A stretch of DNA of 64,000 nucleotides from Lytechinus variegatus (GCF_018143015.1 NC_054754.1:23486758-23550757); one strand, 5' to 3'. Positions 45,024-58,010 are shown, numbered from the stretch's first letter. Made by a program: numbers and translations. The notes: generated by a model from the letters alone, not told the origin.

Positions 45024-45180
45024 TCAAGTTCAAGTTCAAGTTTATTTTCCATTTCCATTATCATCATTACAAGCAAATACAAATCAAACATACATTATAA
45101 ATATAGACAAAAACAAATGAAATGTGATAACAATGATTACAAATCAATTACAAGTTACAAAATATTTGTAAAATAGTTTT
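45024..45180 (-). mobile_element. LINE 3'-end fragment
   Basis: Minus-strand sequence ends ggaaaataaacttgaacttg, a CR1-type tail with CTTGAA repeats. A similar tail lies at 45536-45600. No coding part is visible. Confidence 0.4.
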
Positions 45181-45690
45181 AATAGAATCTGATATGGAAA
45201 TGGAAATGGAAATCCTGCTATGTAAGGCAAGCTTACGTAATATCTTGCTTTGAAATCTGCCTATCATAATGAAAGAAATGAAAGGTCATTTGCCCAAAAT
45301 TGTCAATGAAGTAATTACGAACTGGTCTATTGTCACAACCATGAACAACTGATATCTGTAAATCCAAAAACAGTTCCAGACCTGTATTACCATCCAGCTA
45401 TATCCGATTGGTCTATATGATAGTACTTATCTGTTTAAATCTTTGGCAAAGAGCCAATGATGTTGAAAAAAACTCGATTGTCGTCTAACCTTCAAATAAG
45501 TGCAGTGGTATTCGAATCTTTGTTTTCAACTGTTAGAATTCAAATCCAAGTTCAAATTCAAGTTCATTCATTAAAATCAATATAGAAATATCAACTACAT
45601 AGCATAACATAAGATGATTAGGACCAACGAGAACCTGAAGATTGTGTAAACTGGCCCTTTACATATGATGTGTAAGATAATAAAAAAGAG

Positions 45691-46160
45691 TTTAAAGGGG
45701 AAGTTCACCTTGACGAAAAGTTTCTTGTAAAAATAGTAAAGAAGTATTGGTGATGGTTTGAGGAAAACCCATTACAGATTAAAAAGCTTATTAAAAAATT
45801 AAGTTTTTGTTGGATTTGTGACGTCATATACGAGCACCTGTCCCCAAAATGCTTACATTTAAATTCTTTAATATTCCATGATGTTTAGAAAACATTCTTC
45901 TTTCAGGCGCGGATGTGTAATAATGTGTCCTTTTATAAACTATAGGTATAGTAAAACCATTTTCAATTATTTTGAGAAAATAACATTACATTGACTTTCT
46001 TTATACTCACGATAAACATGATTGTGACGTCACAAATAACGCTATAAAAATTCTAATAACTGTTTAAATCCATAATGGATTTACCTCAAACCGTCACCAT
46101 TTTTTAAAAAATAGTTTTTTATGTCATTAGCTTTTTGTTAGGGCGAAGTTCTCCTTTAAA
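45691..46160. mobile_element. MITE with ~100-bp inverted arms
   Basis: The left end is tttaaaggggaagttcacct and the right end is gggcgaagttctcctttaaa. The inner arms are ggtgatggtttgaggaaaac and atttacctcaaaccgtcacc, and ttgtgacgtca words occur in both halves. Confidence 0.7.
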
Positions 46161-46390
46161 GATATATGAAGAAGTAATCGTTATAGTTTGAATAAATTTG
46201 TGACGTCTCTAGCGCCATCTCTCTCGATAAGGCTTTTTTGTTTTGTCCTTTTGGCAATATTATTTTCATCCCATTCCATGCTTGAAAAGTGTTTATTACA
46301 CGAATATTCATAAATGAGTTTGTTTTTTATCATAGTAAAGTTTATATCCTTTACATCCAACGTACCAGTTTTAGGCTATACTCAATTATG

Positions 46391-46693
46391 TAATATAATA
46401 ATAATAATAATATGTCCATTTATATAGCGCAGTTACTATGTGCATATACTCAACTCCGCTTTGATGCTTGGTATCATATTATTACCCCGGTTGTAGCTGA
46501 GCCGCCATATTAATAGGCGCTAAAGCGTTCAAGGAAAAATCCTACCGGGTACCCATTCACCTCACCTGGGTCGAGTGCAGCACAATGTGGATAAATTTCT
46601 TGCTGAAGGAAATTACGACATGGCTGGGATTCGAACCCACGACCCTCTGTTTCAAAGTCCGGAGACTAATCCACTGGGCCACAACGCTCCACA
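46391..46693 (-). mobile_element. tRNA-derived SINE
   Basis: On the minus strand it has a consensus A-box TGGCCCAGTGG and a consensus B-box GGTTCGAATCC, then a body homologous to the SINEs at 44020 and 6826. The end is gcgctatataaatggacata with an ATT tail at 46393-46412. It is the best-preserved SINE promoter in the window. Confidence 0.8.
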
Positions 46694-47012
46694 TACCAAT
46701 AAATTTTAAACTTTAAAACTTTAAAGAGATTTACCAAAGCTAAAATAAGCTTTAAAATTTGTATATTTTGTAGAAGAAAAATGAAAGAAATGTAAGTTTG
46801 TTTAATTTCATACCCTTTGCATAATACCTGTCTTATGGCATTCACATTTATATAATATACTGGTAGTAATGAATCTATGTATTAATGCTGAATTAAATTG
46901 AATTTGAATAGTGACGTACACTTAAGAGATTTACCAAAGCTTGATAAGCTTCAGAATTTGTATAATTTGTGAAAAGGAAAATTTATCACTAGTGGAAAGA
47001 ATACTAAAGGTG

Positions 47013-47252
47013 CACAGCAAAAACTCTGGTGTTAACCGGTGTACATAGAGGACCACACCAGTTATTTTACACCGGTGTTAAATTGGTGGTGTTAGTTTTA
47101 CATCTATAGGTGTTATTACAACACCTTTTGTTGTTACATTTACACTCTTTGGTGTTATGTTTAATCTCTAGGGTGTAATTTTAACACTTAAGGGTGTGGT
47201 CCTCTATTAACACCAATAGGTGTCAGTTTTAACACTGCAGTTTTTACAGTGT
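47013..47252. mobile_element. MITE, 'gtgttaa' family, copy 2
   Basis: The left end is cacagcaaaaactctggtgt and the right end is aacactgcagtttttacagt. The internal words match copies at 12981 and 52474, in reverse order relative to the first. Confidence 0.75.
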
Positions 47253-49043
47253 GAAGTTAAATGTTTTATTCTCAAAAAAGCATGTATAGTTTCTTAAATT
47301 GATTAATAGATTTATGCATGGATGTATAGATGCATAAATAAGGTGTTTTCAAAAACAATTTATGTAACTTTTATCGTGTCTGTGTGTGGTTTAGGGGATC
47401 AAATTAAAAAAAAATGTTCGTGCTAAAATGTTTGAATAAAATAATAGATATTATTTGTAAATTAAAATATCAATATGTTGATAGTACATCAATCTCACAA
47501 AAGGCAAATAAATAGTAGCAGTCTGAAAAAAGAACAAAACGGTGTAAGGATAGACGAAAATAGTAATTTAATATTTTTTTTTGCCTATACAGACTTTGTA
47601 GAAAACGTAATTTATGCTCATCTCCTTTTGTCAAACGGACCTTTAATTATGTTGGTTGATTTAATAGGTCATCGTGATTATTCAGAGAGAAGCTGAATCT
47701 CGTGAGCACTGATTTCTTTTTTTAATTTCCGTATCATGCAGATACAGCTATTTGCGAAAATGTATGTTTCAATAAGGATATTAAGAAATATGTAAGAAAA
47801 GAAAATGAGAAAATGTATCTGGCTTATGTTATGATTACGAGTAGTAGAATTAGTTGAACTATTGTTATTTTGATTATGATTCAGGGGAAAAAAAACTCGT
47901 CACTAAATCACAGAATTCCGATTATCTGTGAAGCTTTGCCTTCCTTTCTCCGTGGCATGTGGCGTTCGATATGAATACGGGACTCAATTTTTGGAAAAAA
48001 TATCCGTTGACGCTTACATACGCTGCACCACTCAGTCTCGCGGACACTCGGCCGCACACCAAGACCCTTCCCTATCCGGCTCTGCTTTGATTTTACACAC
48101 CTGTCTTTCATACATATCAATATCCGTCTCAGGAGGCATGTATAGTGATAACGAAATCCATTCACAAACGTAATTGAAGTTCAAACACTACCAACTATTT
48201 ATTTTAGATTTGTTTTTACCATTTTACATTAAGACGACCCCTCCTAATGATTTTGGAACCCTCTCTTCATTTTTTAAGCACGCATGGGTGGAAATCTATC
48301 CCCAATGGTAGATGGTGGAGGGGGGGGGCAGGGGCTGAAAATTTGACAAGCCAAAAAGGGGGGGTCATCATCCAAAATGTGAGGTAATTTTAACCCCCCC
48401 CCCAAATTGAAAACCCCAAAAAGGAGAAGTTTTCACCTAAAATGTAAGGTCATTTAGTCCAAAATACATGTATTGTTATGTTAATTGTGAATGAGGCATT
48501 TTTTTCTCCATCACAAAAGACGAAAAATAGCAGGGGGTCATTTGATATTGTGTCCCCCTACTATTTTTGATAGGGGAGACGCGCACCTGCAGTTTTCAAA
48601 GGGGTTGGGATTGTTTTTGTGAATGGAATTCGTTTTCACTTGTCTTCCTGTAACATGCGAAATTTTGTCGCCACTTCGATACTATTTAATTTTGTTCAAT
48701 ATTTTAGATGAAACACAGGAACGCATTTCAAAAACTTTAAATTCCGATGAGAAAGGGGGGGGGGGGTCAGTGAAGTACCTAGGATTATTCACAGCAAATT
48801 CGTCCGCCCAAAAATTTGACAAGCAAAAAAAAAAGTCTTCAACCAAAATAAAGGATTTCGTACCAGAAAATTCAAGCTCGTCAGGGGGAGGGAGGGACAG
48901 GGATACGTCCCTTTACATGGGTTGTGACTCGTCAGGGTACGCTTAAGGGGGGGGGGGTATTAAACCTATCCAATATACTTCAGGCTAGCCAGAAGTACTG
49001 GTCGCGCGAAGGAGACTGATGGGCGATTTGTTACTTTGACACT
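47253..49043. other. Intergenic DNA, no gene recognised
   Basis: Includes G/C runs at 48320, 48355, 48398, 48758 and 48950. Open frames at 47908-48173 and 48623-48946 lack recognisable motifs. Confidence 0.4.
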
Positions 49044-49852
49044 TTAAAGCCTGTGTATAGCTTTGGTAAAGGGTCAATAATGTGATTGATAATCGAATAT
49101 CATCTAATATGACAGTCTTACTGAAGCGTAGAGACCGTTAGATATACTGCACTTCTCTGAGAAAATTTCAAATATTCAAATTTTGGATATATAGCGCCCT
49201 CTCTCGGCGATGCTTGTTTTAAATTAAAAAAATGGGCATTCAAGCACTTATCTTATAAATTTAGTGATTAGATATCCAAAAGTTACAGACAAAGAACATA
49301 TCTTGAAAGTTTCAGCCCATTCCATGATTTGGAATAGGATTTAATTGAAAGACAAAAACACACAGATATTTTAATTTGATCGGGTGACCCGATGAAGTTA
49401 AATTTCCTTTTAAAATCGCAAAATTTATCCTGTAAAACACATTTTCATATCCTCCACATCATAGCTGTTATAGGGCATATCCATTCATATTAGCTAGCAA
49501 TGAATGAATGAAAAAAATGGGCATTCAAGCACTTATCTTATAAATTTAGTGATTAGATATCCAAAAGTTACAGACAAATAATATATCTTGAGAGTTTCAG
49601 CCCATTCCATGATTTGGAATAGGATTTAATTGAAAGACAAAAACACACGTGATATTTTAATTTGATCGGGTGACCCGATCAAGTTAAATATACATGTAAA
49701 ATCGCAAAATTTATCCTGTAAAACACATTTTCATTTCATATCCTCCACATCATAACTGTTGTAGGGCATATCCATTCATATTAGCTAGCAATGAATTGGA
49801 ATAGTGATAGGTGCATTTTGGTGGATTTACCAAAACTATACACAAGCTTTAA
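49044..49852. mobile_element. Element with inverted ends and a 285-bp internal tandem duplication
   Basis: The ends taaagcctgtgtatagcttt and aaaactatacacaagcttta are inverted. Inside, a unit beginning aaaaaaatgggcattcaagc occurs at 49226 and again at 49511, nearly identical for about 285 bp and carrying the palindromic core atcgggtgacccgat. Confidence 0.75.
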
Positions 49853-50932
49853 TGACTAGACTGCGGGGTAATGCGCTTCGAACGAAATTCTAATCTTATC
49901 TTATTCTTGAAATAATATTTTAGTTTGATATAGTGTAAATCGATAGGTTTGAAGACAGGCTGCTGGAATATGCAGAAGACTCTAGGATGAATATTTTTCG
50001 TGATGAAATCAGTGACGAAACACATTTTCAAACAGTGGCCCTAATGCGGATATCGTCAGGATATGAACTGGGGAGTGTAATTGAATTTTTTTAAACTGAA
50101 TTCAGGCCAGTGACGTACCTGACAAACTTCGTCAGAAGGGGGGGGGGGGGTTATCAACAAATTCCAAATGAAAGAGATTCACAAATACAAAGTGGTAAGT
50201 CTAAATTAAGGTGACTTCGCTTTAATTTGAAGTGAAAGACGAACATGACTAACGCCCTCTTAAGACAATGTACAGCGATACTTTTTGTTTATCTCAACTA
50301 CAGAGTGACTATGCCACTAGATAAACCACTTATTTTCTTACACCGGAGCCAATGGACAATGCACGGCGTTAAAGTTGAATGTTCATTAATTGTTGAAACC
50401 ATAACACCAAATGGAGTAATGCTTTTTTTTTTTTTACATAATTCATCTCATATCCTTGAGCATGGTTTCTCTCGGATATTGAAAAACTAATTCAAAAAGG
50501 CGATTCATGGAAATGATTTTTTAATTAACGATTTGCGCGAGTGAATGAATCGCTTGTGTAGGGATTCTCACTTTATTTCGAACGAGTGGCAGGCAAGTGA
50601 CCAGAATGACACGATTAATTTCATTTTATGACCACGGAATTTACTCAGTGTGGTAATAAAATACACCATGTAACTGAAATTGAATACTCGAAATCAGATT
50701 AAGAGAGAGAAAAGAGGGCTTCGTGTCTGTGTAGAGGGTGGGTGTGTTGGTGTGTGTTTGAATAATTATTACTGCTTGGTTTATCATTGAATATATGTTC
50801 TTTAATCAATATCATTTTTTTATCCTGTTCTGTAGAAGTTACTTTGTTTTGGAGACCCCTTTCAAAACCTTTCATGTCATAGTACTTTTTGTCAAACTAT
50901 CGCTCGATCGTTTGAATAAGCTGAAACTTGAA
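49853..50932. other. Intergenic DNA, no gene recognised
   Basis: Contains a hAT-type end CAGTGACGTACCTGAC-like at about 50108 followed by a G run (50138-50150), but I could not find a partner terminus. The frame 50245-50490 is not recognisable. Confidence 0.35.
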
Positions 50933-51520
50933 ATTAAAGGAAAATGAAACCTTTGGAACAAGATAGCTTGTGTAAAAACAGAAAAATTCAAAGAAACAGA
51001 TCAACGAAAGTTTGAGAAAAATCGGACAAATAATGAGAAGGTTATGAGCATTTGAATATTGCGATCGCTAATGCAATGGAGATCCTCACATTGGCAATGC
51101 GACAAAGATGTGTGATGTCACTTGTGGATAATTCTCCCCATTACTTCAGTATATATTTCCCTTTAAATGCCTCTTTTATCACATCTAACAGTAGATCATG
51201 TGTTCTTTCTATAGGAAGGCATGTAATACAGATTTTTAAAGAATACGTCACGGATAAAGAGTTCGTATCACCATAAGAAAAAAACAAAGACATTTTGGCG
51301 GTATTGCATAGTCCATCAAAGGGAAAGTTGTTCACATGTGACATCACACATCTTTGTCGCATTGCCAATGGGAGGATCTCTATGGAATTAATGATTGCAA
51401 TATTCAGATGCTCATAACTTTCTCTTTATTTGTCCAACTTTCTCAAACTCTGTTCTTATTCTTTGATTTTTCTGTATTGACACAAGCCTACTTATTCCAA
51501 AGGTTTAATTTCCCTTTAAT
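50933..51520. mobile_element. MITE with ~190-bp inverted arms
   Basis: The left arm (attaaaggaaaatgaaacct, gacaaagatgtgtgatgtca) and right arm (tgacatcacacatctttgtc, aaaggtttaatttcccttta) are inverted copies. The centre contains a short AT-rich non-coding segment. Confidence 0.75.
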
Positions 51521-51527
51521 TACTCCC

Positions 51528-51605
51528 TCTCTCTCTTGGTCTCTCTCCCTCATCTCCCCCCTCTCTCTCTCTCCCTCTCTCTCACACTCTCTCTCCTCTC
51601 TGTGT
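51528..51605. repeat. (CT)n microsatellite
   Basis: Interrupted ctctct run with tctctccctc words next to the MITE end. Confidence 0.9.
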
Positions 51606-52473
51606 CAATTTTATCATCTTTGATGACATCACTTTCCTCCGACTCCCCATTGGCTTATCATATTTTTAGCGTATACCCCCTTGTTACTTTACAGCCAATG
51701 AATATGTTGGAGGCCTTTCACTACGTTGAAATGCCTTTCGACTGCCCTCCTGCCTCACCGCACTCCCGCCCCCGTCATTATATTTTGGGATTAGGTGGGC
51801 TTACCGTTTTAATGTTGAGCATTCGTTGAAAAAAACCCTTTTTAGCAGATACACGAGGCTGTTCGCCCCCCCCCCCACGAAAAAACATATGCCAAATAAT
51901 TAGGCTTTTATTTTTCCGACAATTTACTGAATATCGAATAAGACGAGTTACCATCATGGCCCTGGGAACGATTTATTATTGGGGGTGCTGATGTAACTTT
52001 GAAAAGCCCCAAAGAGGTAAAAAAGATTTTCACTATGAGATGGAGGTTAAATGTATCCCAAGAAACTTGAAAAGCAAAAGAAAAAATATGTAAATTTTCC
52101 ATTTTGTTCACATCTTCCAGAATACCTAGGGTGCTGCATATGGAAAATACCAAAATTAATTTTGGGGCTGCTTCACAAGGCCATGGTTACAAAAGTCGAA
52201 TACGCCTCGGTCGTTTCACATCTTTTTTTTTCATAAACATGTACATTCACTTAGGCCTAAGTGTCATTTTATAGTTATATTTATGGTATTCTCGATGGAT
52301 GAAACAGTCACCGTATTCCATAAATTCCTTATCCAATAAAAGATGAAGTGATGAATAGAAATATGTATGAAACAATATTTGGAAATTAAAAAAAATAGAG
52401 GAGGAAAGATATTTAAGGATAGAGGTCTGACCGTATTCTGTTACACTGTATGCATTTAGAAAAATATATGTTG
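51606..52473. other. Intergenic DNA, no gene recognised
   Basis: A C run at 51868-51878 is the only conspicuous landmark. Short frames are not recognisable. Confidence 0.4.
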
Positions 52474-53240
52474 CACAGCAAAAACTGTAGTGTTAACCGG
52501 TGTACATAGAGGACCACACCAGTTATTTTACACCGGTGTTAAATTGACAGTGTTAATATCCGGGGGGGGGGGCGCTTACATTGACGAGTGGATACCATGC
52601 GCGACCCAAAAAACACGTAAAAAGGATGTCCTTTTCACGATAGGGCACGTTACGTACGTAACGTGATAAGGGTGTCAAAAACACAAAAATAATGAAAAAA
52701 GAGTATCTATTTCGCTAGGAAAATTACGTGTTTAGGGTCGAGTTTGAGGGGATGATAAAACAAAATTAAAATTTTTTATAAAGGATGTCCTTTTGCCCCA
52801 ACACTACGTGTTTAGAGTCCTATTTGCGCGAGGTGTAGAAGGTGGGGTCGTACTAAACCAAATAAGGTAAAGCCGACGACCGAAGGACCCGTAACAAACA
52901 TTCATGTACTTGTTTAGGGGTTCATTTCAGGGAATATTTGCCAAGAGTATCGTTTTGTTTCCAATACTTGTTAAGGGTAGGGTTTCACACGCCAATACTT
53001 GTTAAGGGGTGCATTTCAGAATATGGAAATTACGTGTTTAGGGTGCTTTTCGAGACCCCATGGTCGCGCATGGTATCCACTCGTGAATGGAAGTGGCCCC
53101 CCGGGGTTAATTTAATATCTATAGGTGTTATATAACACCTTTGATTGTTACATTTACACTCTTTGGTGTTATGTTCAATGAGGGTGTAATTTTAACACCT
53201 CAGGGTGTGGTCCTCTATTAACTCCAACTTTTTACAGTGT
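52474..53240. mobile_element. MITE, 'gtgttaa' family, copy 3, interrupted
   Basis: The left part (52474-52560: cacagcaaaaactgtagtgt ... ttaaattgacagtgttaat) and right part (53112-53240: taatatctataggtgtta ... actttttacagtgtac) form one MITE like those at 12981 and 47013. A different element lies between them. Confidence 0.8.
52561..53111. mobile_element. 'gagtggataccatgcgcgac' element, copy D, nested in a MITE
   Basis: The left end CGGGGGGGG... then cgcttacattgacgagtgga, and the right end gtatccactcgtgaatggaa then gtggccccccgggg, are inverted. ttaatatc is present on both flanks (52553-52560 and 53112-53119); a 5-bp ttaat reading is also possible. The palindrome CACGTTACGTACGTAACGTG lies at 52646-52665. 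This is the cleanest full copy (about 550 bp). Confidence 0.8.
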
Positions 53241-54358
53241 ACCTTCAAGCCGTTTACGCCCCACCTTCTGACCTATATCATGTGTATACCCCAGCGCCGC
53301 CCCGTGTGGAGACCTCACATTCTTTATGCCTCGTTCTCATTTTTACGAACGCCACGATTGTCCTTTCGTAACTAATCGCGATAAGTTCAGGACCATTCAA
53401 CTTTTTTTCTACGATCAATACGATTGCCACGACTGATCTAATGATCTGATACAACCTGATGCGATCATTACGATAACTCCACGATAAACGCAACATTTTT
53501 TTTTAAATCGTGGAAAGTGGGAACTAGCGGGGTATTATACAAAAAAAAGGATAGGAAAATTAGAGACAACACAAGTGTTTGAAAGATTTGGAGAGAAGCA
53601 AGCAAACGAAACCTCAAGATTAACTTACCCTGAAATTCAAAACCAGCGTAGTTTTGTGTGGTTTGTGTCTTATACAATCAGATCAAATAAAATTATCTTT
53701 GCCGTTTTGTGCTGGATCGTCAGAAGAGTTGTCCACGCTGCATTTTCCACAAATTCAAAATAACTAGTTCAACTCGAATCAAAGAGAATTCCGGTTAGAA
53801 ATATTCAAGATGTGTTATCACAATGATTTAATGTGTAGTTCCTCCAAATCGATTCAGTTTGTCTGATCTTCGTCTGCTATAGCAACTCTTTTGTGTTAAA
53901 TACGATACACCGCCGCGGAGATGCCCCTTTAACCTAGGCATATAAAAAACCATCGAAACAGAATAAAAAGTGATCGATAAATTCAAATCTGTGATGATTA
54001 CGAGAACACAGTATTTAAAAAGTTTCTTCGGTGAAAAATCTCCGAAACCGGTTTTGCTTCTTATATAGATCCTCGCTACATGCAGAAGACACTATCGAAT
54101 GCACTGGTATTCAACGAGAAGAGATGAAGATGTGACCGTGTTTACGCATGCGCCAATTTAACTTCGTTTTCTTTCTGTTCATCTTGAATGACAAGAAAAC
54201 TGGGAGGGTTTGATATTGTTAACTGCGCAACGGGGTTAGAGCGATAATTGGATGCTATATCTAGCTATATCGAAATTGTTCGAGGTTGCATCCTGAATCC
54301 AAACATCTACTATTAACTGATTGCAAATCTTGTGCGGGATCGTCAAAGTGAACATGTT
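53241..54358. other. Intergenic DNA, no gene recognised
   Basis: Contains cgattgcc/ggcaatcg-type scattered inverted words near 53330-53490 that may be a decayed MITE. Frames here are not recognisable. Confidence 0.35.
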
Positions 54359-54574
54359 AAAGGCCTGGTCACACCGCCCGAGCGCTGTTGGAGCGGTCGT
54401 GGAGCGGTAGGGAGAGGGGGTCGAATTTCGCTCAAAAAATTGGGGAAAAAATCAAAAACAAAAATCGAAAACAAAATAAAAACAATCGAAATCGAAAATG
54501 GTGAACGGGAGCGAGCGGTGATAATTTTTTTTCTCTCCGCTCCAACAACGCTCGGGCGGTGTGACCATGCCTTT
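54359..54574. mobile_element. GC-ended MITE ('AAAGGCCTGGTCACACCGCC')
   Basis: The left end AAAGGCCTGGTCACACCGCC then cgagcgctgttggagcgg; the right end ccgctccaacaacgctcggg then cggtgtgaccatgccttt. Arms of about 40 bp around an A-rich centre. Confidence 0.85.
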
Positions 54575-55309
54575 GGAATTGATAGCGGGGATGCATTAAG
54601 GAGGAAAGAAAGAGAGAGAGAGGGATAGGGGGGGGGGATGAGGAGAGAATAGAATCTGATCGATCAATTGCTTTAAATTATTTATCCTCGGTTTCATTAC
54701 CACAATCCTATAAATCATCGAATATTGTATGACAAATTAAATGAGAATTACAATTATAAGCGTTCGAGGATACTCGTTCAGATTAGATTAGACAGAACTA
54801 TTTTAACAAAACGGGGGAAATGGCGCCAATACGCCCACCAATCCCCTCCCAAACATACACAAAAAACACATATAAATTCTCCCACTCAGAGTACGTGCAA
54901 TAAAGTATCCCACGCAGACACCCCCTCACTTGGCGTCACGAGATCCCAAGCCAGTTGCCTAATTACGGGGGGGATGGGGGCATGTGCCCCCCCCCATCGG
55001 CTGACCCCCCCCCAAAAAAAAAAAAAAAAAAAAAACGGGGAAAAGGAGAAAAAGAGGAAGAAAGGGAGTGAAACGTAGTGGGAAATAAGAAATGAATATT
55101 TATTACAATGTTGTATTATAATATATCATAATTATTTTAAATTACATAATAAACATTTTTATCATAACTTAATGTAACATAATTTGCTCAGATCCTATGT
55201 CTTCATTGTTCCTGGTGCTCGCATTGTTTGTATAACGAGATATGCATGCATAATCCTGTTAAAACTTCCCGCTTCAAGTCAATATACACCAAATATATTT
55301 CCCGCACTT
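54575..55309. other. Intergenic DNA with purine-rich tract and G/C/A runs
   Basis: A gagagag tract near 54605-54640, a G run at 54627, then G, C and A runs at 54967-55035. The 117-residue frame at 54725-55078 ends in the A run (polylysine) and is not credible as a gene. Confidence 0.4.
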
Positions 55310-58010
55310 CGAGTTATTATTCATTTCATTTATTTATTTCCATTTCTGGTAAAAAAACATTCAAATACAATCAAATATTTACAAAAAGAAAACATATGAA
55401 TATCAATACCAAGAATATGGGGGAGCCAGCAGAGGCCATTGGCCTTTCAAAGGCTGGGTTCCAAAGCCATATTGAAATATACATAATATAGAGAGAGAAA
55501 GGGGGTACATTTATGTCTGAATTGTGATGGGTAAATTATATATTACTTAAGATTCCTTCATGAGATGCATTTTATACTTTCGTTTAAATGAGGCAATAGA
55601 TGAGGACATTTTCATATTATCAGGTATTGCATTCCAAGTAATTACTCCAGAATATTTTACAGATTTACGTGAAGTTTGATATTTCAACAGAGGAATATAC
55701 ATGTTATTAGCATGTCTTGTATTAAGTGTATGGACGTCCTTTGTCATTTTAAACATATCATAAAAAATATGGGGAAGCAAGTTTTTATTATACATGTACA
55801 TAAATGATCCAACTTGCAGTTCATGTATTTGAAATATAGTTAGCATATTAAATTTTCTAAAAAGAGGTCCAGATGGAGTTCTCGGATGAGAGTTTGTAAT
55901 TGCACGTAGTGCTCTTTTTTGTAGAACATACAATTTATTTAGAAGAATTTTAGCACAATGCCCCCACGTTACAATACAGTAAGACAGATGGGGAAGGATA
56001 ATAGCATTATATATATTAATCAATATTTTCAAAGGAACAAAGTGTCTTATTTTGTATAATATACCAATTGCATACGAGATCTTTCGCAGGATGACATTAA
56101 TATGTGGAGTCCAGGTAAGATTTTCATCAATTGTCACTCCAAGAAATGTGGTGTTGGTACCTGTTGTATATTAAAATTATTGATTGTAACATCGCAGATT
56201 TGTTCAAAGAGTTTTTTATTTTTTGGTTTGAATATCATATAATTAGTTTTTTGAGAATTAACCAGTAATTTATTAGCCAAAAACCACATCTCCAATTTTG
56301 GTAGTTCCAAAGTAATTATATTAGATATTTCATGGGCATTTTTACCAGATACAAAAAGGTTTGTGTCATCTGCGAATATGATTGGACGAAAGTTTGGGGT
56401 TACATATTGCATATCATTAACATATAATAAAAAAAATATCCTTGCGGAACTCCTGCATTAAGTGTTAGCAATCTAGAATTAATACCATCTATGCATACAA
56501 ATTGTTTTCTATTATATAAATAACTCTGTATCCATGCTAAAGAAATTCCTCTAAACCCATAAAATTGCAACTTCCGTAATAAAATATGGTGATTTATTGA
56601 GTCGAACGCTTTCGACAAATCTAGAAATATTCCAAGACCAATATTCTTATTTTCAAAAGCTGTATTAATATAATTAACAAATTCGAGTAGGGCCATAGAT
56701 GTAGAATGGCCAGAACGAAAACCGAACTGTCTAGTGTATAAAATATCATATTTAGATATATAAGATATTATCTTTGCATACATCAATTTTTCAAATAATT
56801 TATCAAAAACTGAAAGTAGGGATACAGGACGATAATTTGTACACAAAGACTTGTCCCCTTCTTGTATATAGGTAAGACTTTAGCAATCTTTAAAGCATCT
56901 GGAAAACATCCTGTTTTTATTGAAGTATTGAAAATATAAGTTAAAACTGGTGCTACAATGTGTATACATTGTTTTAAAACCTTGGTATCTATATCATCAT
57001 AACCCGGACTTTTTCCTTCTTTTAATTTCGATACCATGTCTATCACCTCAGATTCTTTTATACATGTGAAAAATAAGGATTGTGGATAATCACCACTCAT
57101 GTATATAACAGGGTCTGTCAAAGTATGAGGCATATTCTTTATAACCTTCGTACCGATGGAAACAAAATATTCATTGAAAACTTCCAAAACTTCTTTTGGT
57201 TCGTCAATAGTTCCCCTATCATTTACCAGAATTGGACATTCAACTTTCTTTTGTTGTTTCAATATGTTATTTATAACACGCCATGTTCCTTTCAAATCAT
57301 TTCGTTTGTTGTAAAATTCTCTTTGATAATAGTCTCGTTTGGCATTTCTAATGGCATTATTTACAATATTCCTTTGCTTCTTATATGCGTTTTTTCTATT
57401 ATCGGTAGGATTCTTTACAAACTTATGGTATAAGGAATTTTTTTACGACAAAGTTTTATTAATGATTTGTCAAACCATGGATTCTTCTTTTCTTTTTTAT
57501 TATCTTTAGGTTTTTGTTTTGGAAAGCATTGATCGTAAATAGAACCAAAGATTTCAAAAAATGAGTTGTATAACTGATTAACATCAGTGCTTGGATTGTC
57601 TAAGATGAATTCCCAATTTACTCTACTCAATTCAGTACTAAATTGTATTATTTTTTCTTCATTAATATGTCTGATAGTTTTGACAGACTCTGCATTTTGA
57701 TTCGAGTTCACAACAAGATCAGAAATACAAAATATAGGCATATGATCACTTACAGGGTAAGTAATAATTCCAGATGTATAGTTATCATTGGTGCTATTAA
57801 CAAACACATTGTCTAACAAAGATGAGCTTTCTACAGTAATTCGAGTTGGTTTTGTTATGAGAGGAAAAAATGAATAAGAGTTCATGTATTGTACAAAATC
57901 ATTGGATGTCATTTCATCCTCAACAAAATGATTTATATTGAAGTCTCCCATTATATAACAGGGTTTCTGATAGTGAATTAGTTTTACGTAGTGACATATG
58001 CTTCTTTTTC
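55310..58010 (-). mobile_element. 5'-truncated non-LTR retrotransposon (CR1/Jockey-type LINE)
   Basis: Minus-strand order: end of the apurinic endonuclease (YIMGDFNINHF, later YPVSDHMPIF) at 57990-57400; linker WFDKSLIKLCRKK; reverse transcriptase with EGKSPGYDDIDTKVL, IYKKGTS, NYRPVSLLSVFDKLFEKL, FLDLSKAFDSINHHILLRKL, GVPQG and FADDTNLF; then the C-terminal region GILYKIRHFVP...WGHCAKILLNKL to the stop at 55547. Frame changes occur near 57430, 56850 and 56135. A short deletion follows GVPQG (near 56430), removing the usual SILGPLLF-type segment. The N-terminal half of the endonuclease and any ORF1 are missing. The 3' UTR runs to the complement of ttcatttcatttatttattt at about 55320. It is dead. 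Confidence 0.92.
55547..57951 (-). pseudogene. LINE ORF2 relic (endonuclease/reverse transcriptase)
   Basis: The coding part of the element above, split over at least five frames: 57951-57415 endonuclease C-terminus, 57295-56783 RT fingers, 56846-56400 RT palm with the first catalytic Asp, 56412-56134 palm with FADD, 56137-55547 thumb and C-terminus. The catalytic motifs are recognisable but cannot be translated as one protein. Confidence 0.9.

Noticed and set aside
46391..46693. Possible genuine tRNA gene (perfect A and B boxes)
   Set aside because: The acceptor and T arms do not pair, and a 200-bp body with an ATT tail follows; homologues at 44020 and 6826 show that it is a SINE.
54725..55078. 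117-residue plus-strand frame
   Set aside because: It ends in a polylysine stretch from an A run following G and C runs, and has no recognisable protein.
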